DNA of 64,000 nucleotides, taken from Malaya genurostris (taxonomy: Eukaryota > Arthropoda > Insecta > Diptera > Culicidae). A model generated the notes under the pieces. It saw nothing but the letters and a program-made list of their open reading frames with translations, searched no databases and was not told the origin of the DNA. Of the stretch, positions 58,947-64,000 are shown in pieces; position 1 is the stretch's first letter; each line of letters opens with the position of its first letter. The translations under genes and the position numbers were made by a program. Location of the stretch: NCBI RefSeq assembly GCF_030247185.1, contig NC_080572.1, positions 124,062,928 to 124,126,927 of the forward strand, in the 5' to 3' direction.

Positions 58947-59825
58947 AAGCTTGCTTCATTTAGAATTGGAACAAACTTTTGCTCATATTGTGGCGCTCCT
59001 GGTGGACGGATTTGAAAGTTCTTGGCGTCCACGAGTCGGGAATTTTGTCAGCTTCACGTATGATTTTTGACATTCCGCAAATCGACTGTACTTTGTAAAC
59101 AATCAACATGAAAGCCGAAAGAAGGGAAAAAATTGTGCACAGTTCTCTGAAGGACGATGAAACCTATGTCAAGGCTGACTTCGGGCAAATCCCAGGTCAA
59201 AAATTTTACTTGGGAACGGCTCGGGGGGAAAAAAAGAAAATTCATGATTTGACAAGGCATTTGCAGCTGTGCCAAAAAAACGAAAGTTTTCGTTACAAAT
59301 AAGACAATGACATCGGAACTATACCAAAAAAAGTGTCTCCAAAAACGAATTTTGCCATTCATTCGATCCCACGACCATTCCGTAATGTTTTGGCCAGATT
59401 TTCCAAGCTGTCATTACAGCAAAGTCGTTCAAGAATGGTATGCATAGAAAGGGGTCCAGTTTGTTCCGAAAAACCTTAACCCACCCAACTACCCCCAGTT
59501 CCGTCCTATTGAGGAATACTGGGCAATCATGAAGAGGTGACTCAAGGCAAAGGGAAAGGTTGTCAAAGACATCAATCAGATGACGACCTGGTGGAATAAG
59601 ATAGCTAAAACGATGGACGAAGAATGTGTGCGCCGCCTAATGAGCCGTGTTACAGGAAAAAAATCGAGAATTCTTTCGAAACCGTGACGAATAATTTTAT
59701 CCGTATTTTCTCTTAAAAGTATGAAGACAACGCTACATTTGTATAAAAAAATGATCTTGAATTCAATAATAAATAACTGAAATACAGGCAATTGTCTTTG
59801 TTCCAATTCTATCTGAAGCAAGCTT
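58947..59825 (+). mobile_element. Tc1/mariner DD37E transposon (copy 2), internally deleted
   Basis: The left end AAGCTTGCTTCATTTAGAAT and the right end ...CTGAAGCAAGCTT match copy 1, and TA flanks both (58945-58946, 59826-59827). It is shorter than copy 1 (879 versus 1098 bp). The helix-turn-helix region is replaced by different sequence after 59015, and a deletion after the LGTARG phrase removes part of the catalytic domain. DDETYVKADFGQIPGQKFYL, FWPDFPSCHYSKVVQEWYA and RPIEEYW remain, in frames broken by stops. Confidence 0.85.
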
Positions 59826-59827
59826 TA

Positions 59828-62775
59828 CGATTAGTCTGGCACAACATGAAAAATACTCTCGTATCTTCAAAGTTAAAAGTATTGCAAATGCACTAAAGAA
59901 ACAAAATGGCAACTTCTGCACGACACAAGCTAGGAAAAATGGGTGTTCTTTGCGGTGATGGCTCAGTCAGTCAGCGTTAGTTCAATAATGTTTGTTTTGT
60001 TCAATCGTTTCGACTCAAAATGCACCACACACTGAACGGCCAACGGAGGTCTTTGTAGACCACTGATATTATTGATCGAAGTGTACTATCTGTATATATC
60101 AGACAAACTCAACGTATCGCATACAACTTCTGAAAACTACTTTTTTTTAATATGGGTGCATAATATGTTTCAATTTCTGTATTTCAATTGAATTATCTAT
60201 ATTTGAAGTAAATTGAAACTGGCAATAAAAAATGAATGGTTTAAAAAAAACATGAAGCCTAAATGATCGCAATATAGATGAATTGTTAAAAATCACATCA
60301 AAGACCGACAATCATCGAAGAAAGATAGAAAACATTACCTCGATGAAATTATAAAAGGTATCGCCGAACCAACATCTCGCAAATGAACTATCCTCAACTT
60401 ACTAAATTAGACATAAAAACTTGAAGCAAGAATCCTACCCTGGTGATTTGCAAAGATGTTGTTTTCCCTAATGACAACGCTAAACCACACACATCTCATC
60501 AACAATTTGTAAATTTGGATTGAGAAATTATACCACATTCAACGTATGGAACCAACCTGGAAAGTTCATTTGGTTCGTCTTATTCAGGATTATTCCAACG
60601 GTAACGCGATTAATCCAGATGAAAGTTTTTAAAATTGCTTTAATAAGGATTTTTCCTATAAAAAGCATCAGCATTTATATTCGGCCGTTTGGCAAAAAAC
60701 ATTTGAGTATAGAACAAGTTTGAAGAAAATAAAAGCTTTAAGCAATAACTCTGAAAGATTTTAAAGCATGTAGATTAAATAGTTTTTTTATTGCGATCAT
60801 TTTTATGAGTCTCATTTTATCGAATACAGAATCTAACATTCTGCCAAAGGGAGGGCGATTGTACCATCATAGATTATTAGATCATTATCATTCCTGCAAC
60901 CTACCTGGGTTCAATTCCCAACTCTAAATTAATACGTTTAGCTCATTCAAACACACGTTGTGCCTGTTTACAGACACAGTGCAATTAAAATCTACGATAT
61001 CTCTTCATTTAAAAAACCCACTATGTAGTGCTTAAAGAAAATTTTTTTTTCTTGAAGAGAGCATTCAAAATAGGTCATTTAAACCTTTGGTATTAAAATA
61101 ATGCCAATTATTTTGATAAATTGCTCTGGAACAATACACTTTCGTACCTTGATCAAAACAGATGTGCGACTGGAAACAGTGCGGTGAAATTTCATTTTCA
61201 ATCGAATCAGTATAAGATAAAAATGAAATTTACGGTCACTGACTGTCAGTAAATTCCTTTCTCACTATTTTCATTTTTGTTGCCATACTCAAGTGAAGTT
61301 CCAAGAATTCATAGTCAATTCAATAATCGTACCTAGTCATTTGAAGTTTTGCTTGCTCAGTTTCAAGTGCCAAATAGTCTAGCTTCTTCATTGTCTTCAC
61401 TGTTGGTAGTGGGTAAGTTCGAATGAATAGTTATGAACATCAACTCAAAATTAGAAATTCTCTCCGGCCAGAATTAAAAATAGAGGGTGGCGGTTCACAC
61501 CAGCAAGTTAAAATCGATAATTTTCAACTATTTGAAATGTAATGAGATGTGCTCCAAAGTATTAGAAATGAAAACTGAAAGAGGAAACAATTATCTTTTA
61601 AAATTTTGTAATTGATATGTTAGCTATCATGACCGGTTTGCTTTTTTATCTCACACTATTGAAAAAGATATTTTGTTACTTCAAGAGATCAACTGACGGT
61701 GGTTAAACTGAGCTTTGAATGGAAGAGAAACAAATGAAGAACTAAAAGCGGCCCGTTCGGCACGACAGCAAAGGTTGGGTGTTAGAGTGTAAAGTTTACT
61801 GCAGTATCGTCAGTCAAAGAACAAAAAATCACATGTCGCACGGCCATGATCAATTGATATTGACTTCAGAAAAAGCAGTAGGAAAAACCGGGGCGGAAAT
61901 GGCTACTTTTGGTCTTGCGTAAAAAAGTAATGCGGAAATGATATTTTCACTCGGAATGTTTTATACAGTTCGAAGCCTACAGTTTTCAGTTACAAATCAC
62001 TATACGGGCTCAATCTGGCTCGAAGTGCTCCAACCTCGAAATCGAAAATCTAAAAATGGGTGGGTGAAAATGACCAGTCACATTTTGACGCAGGAAACAA
62101 TTAGACAATATCAATAATAATGTGTAAATGAAATTCTATTTACTGTTTTGTACATGAAAAATCTTATGCCGATGTCCCTGTCGTATTGTGGCGTGTTGTA
62201 CGTGTCGCAAATTTGGCTGGACTACTATGCCGTGTTGAACGCTGTATTTTTGCTGACCTAACGGTTTTTTTTGGACACTCTGCCGGTGTTTTTGACCATC
62301 AGTATTTTTGCTTTTTTTCTGCTATATTTTTCTTATTCATTGCTAATGAAGATGTCCAAAATTCGGTACTAAGTTTCATTCAGCCACTGTTGAATGTTTT
62401 TCTCTCTGGTGCCTTTCAGCGAATTATTCGCAAAAAAACTCATAATAATTTGTACTCACATCGAATGTTCTTCAAAAACGTTTGGAAACGTATAATCGGT
62501 AATTTTACTTTAGAAGAAAAAATCGACACCTTCGCACTAACCGACTACTTAGGCTCAACTGAGTGGCAAGCATGTCAAATAAACATAAGCCAATTGTAGT
62601 TAATGCTTACCCGATGAGATGTAACATTTAGTGTTCGGATTATTGTGAGTGATCATTTTTGCCCCGATCTCCCCTATTCGAGCTTCAGTAAGCGAAATTT
62701 AAACCTGGCTAAAGGAAGAAAATGCACCTTGACATAAACATGCGTTGAGCATATCATACCCGTGTATTTCTTAGT
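59828..62775. other. Intergenic or intronic DNA without a supported gene
   Basis: I find no transposon motif or host protein. An open stretch at 62186-62599 has no recognisable family and an odd, Phe-rich composition. Confidence 0.4.
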
Positions 62776-63098
62776 GGCCCTTATTACCGGTGTCACTACA
62801 CGGTGAAAACCAAGTGAAGTGACTGTGACCCTTATTATGGGTATCACTTCACGGTGGAAATCAAGTGAAGTGAATGTATGCCCTTATTACGAAAGTCGCT
62901 TCTGTGACAAAAGTAATTACTTGAATGAACTGGATGTCATTATGAACATCAAGCCTCCAACATTTTGTTGAAAAAATTAGTTTTTTCCACCACAGTGATC
63001 ACTTCACTATGCTATGATACTGGTAATAGGTAAAATCAAGTGAAATGACATGTGAGTGAAGTGAATGTGAAAGTGGAGTGAGAACGGTAATAAGGGCC
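62776..63098. mobile_element. Short inverted-repeat element (MITE), 323 bp
   Basis: The ends GGCCCTTATTACCG (62776-62789) and CGGTAATAAGGGCC (63085-63098) are perfect 14-bp inverted repeats. Inside, CCCTTATTA and AAGTGAAGTGA phrases recur two or three times from the left end, and the inverse of the latter lies near the right end. The flanks share AGT, too short to be a sure target duplication. No coding capacity. Confidence 0.7.
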
Positions 63099-63685
63099 AG
63101 TATATTGATGTCAATTGTTGTGTTCATGAACTTTCCCCCGAGCCTTAGGACATAGCTTTTTTCCAAAACACGTGGTGCAGTTCGGTAAGGTTATTTCCAT
63201 TATGATGGAAGTGTGGAGTAACATTTTCCCTGAAGTACGGAGTAGTTTTCAACAACTAAGTAAATAAGAACTGTCCAGATGCATACATACGTCTTTTCTT
63301 TTTGACTTAGTTTTTGAAAACGAAACAATCCAAATTCATTAAATTACTAATCGCATAAGAGAACCCCATGCCAATACTGCAAAACGTGTAACAACTGTTG
63401 TAGGTCTTGCGAGAAATCTGACAAAAGATCGCCTGCATTCAAGAATACAAGGATTTCTATATCTAAGCAACCCCAGCACATTTTAGACGACGGTAAAATA
63501 CTTACGCTTCTACGACTAACCAGGACTTCAACAATCCTAAAAATATTCAAGATGAAAATAATACGGGAAATGTTATAACGAAGCTTCCAACTGCAAAAAA
63601 CATCGAATTCAGCAACAGCCATGGTGAACTAATGGACGACGGCTCGATCGGTAAACCAATCCTATCAAAGAGACTTTATTCATAG
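63099..63685. other. Spacer with a possible degenerate coding trace
   Basis: The stretch 63355-63480 is readable in more than one frame (for example CQYCKTCNNCCRSCEKSDKR), but none holds over a useful length. Confidence 0.3.
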
Positions 63686-63920
63686 AATAGATATGGATTG
63701 AACCCTCCCGACGAACAGCGCAAGGTTCAGTGTCTCCCTTTACAAGTGTGTAAAGTGCACCCAACTGTTTGTTCCAGATTTCAATGTTACAGCTTAGGCT
63801 CCATCATTTGCGACCGCTCTTGCTACTTCGGTATTGACTGGGATCAGCTGAAATGGCAAAAAGAATCGATAGACGATCGAATATATGATTTGCACTTCTA
63901 CCTTCAAAGTAAAAAATCAG
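63686..63920 (+). CDS. Possible internal exon, cysteine-rich, unknown product
   Basis: I do not recognise the product. An acceptor-like TTTATTCATAG ends at 63685 and the frame is open to 63920, where CAG|GTAATT is a plausible donor. The encoded 78 residues include CLPLQVCKVHPTVCSRFQC and then SIICDRSC, a run of six cysteines that could bind metal or form disulfides. IDWDQLKWQKESIDDRIYDL follows. It could be part of a gene that continues past the right edge. Chance or transposon origin is not excluded. Confidence 0.25.
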
Positions 63921-64000
63921 GTAATTATATCCTGTAAAAAGTTACCTAGGAATGTTAGTCCGACACTTCAAGTTACTAGAGGTCGCATATACTAATGTGG

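Noticed and set aside
62186..62599. 137-codon open stretch
   Set aside because: Phe-rich, unusual composition, no splice or promoter context and no recognised domain.

Overview
The window looks like chromosomal DNA from a dipteran insect, most probably a culicine mosquito (family-level inference, not proven). It is AT-rich and intron-bearing, with one clear host gene and dense layers of transposons of types well known from mosquitoes: a Juan-like Jockey LINE, Tc1/mariner elements of the DD37E type, RTE, Penelope-like, Helitron-like, hAT and TTAA-flanked elements, and many short inverted-repeat elements. Genes have introns and consensus GT/AG splice sites, and there is no operon structure.

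The one gene I can name is on the minus strand from 40438 to 28653. It has eight exons that join in phase to a 940-residue mitochondrial flavoprotein-like protein of the PDPR/dimethylglycine-dehydrogenase/sarcosine-dehydrogenase superfamily, closest to the regulatory subunit of pyruvate dehydrogenase phosphatase. Exons 1-7 are packed into 3 kb. The last exon lies beyond an 8.5 kb intron that holds transposon debris, an (AT)n block, a 500-N assembly gap, a tRNA-like sequence and an apparently separate two-exon, 130-codon gene on the same strand (30807-30041) that I do not recognise.

Left of the gene: a near-full-length 4.7 kb Jockey-clade LINE with a 12-bp target duplication (999-5665), RTE and Helitron-like pieces, a Penelope-like fragment with a GIY-YIG domain (10.8-11.8 kb), a DD37E transposon with intact ends (13.3-14.4 kb), a large fold-back element (14.9-16.4 kb), a 273-bp hAT-type element with 8-bp duplications, mariner debris, and a TTAA-flanked 2.1 kb element containing a 272-bp tandem array (24.15-26.24 kb). 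One RTE copy is split by 3.9 kb that includes this element.

Right of the gene: a nearly palindromic element (40.8-41.35 kb), two oppositely oriented fragments of a second Jockey-like family (42.5-44.7 kb), a second Juan-like LINE with ORF1 fused to ORF2 by deletion and a DD41D transposon inserted in its 5' UTR (45.2-47.8 kb), an Asn-rich LINE fragment (51.3-53.7 kb), a possible first exon and promoter of a rightward gene (55.16-55.74 kb), a second DD37E copy (58.9-59.8 kb) and a short inverted-repeat element (62.8-63.1 kb). A possible cysteine-rich exon lies at the right edge. Much of the remaining AT-rich DNA carries no gene that I can support.

No wholly new system was demonstrated. The best leads are the nested two-exon gene, the TTAA element with mutually exclusive palindromes in a 272-bp array, the fold-back DD41D derivative, and the PDPR-like protein that keeps a Trp-His pair at the usual covalent-flavin site.
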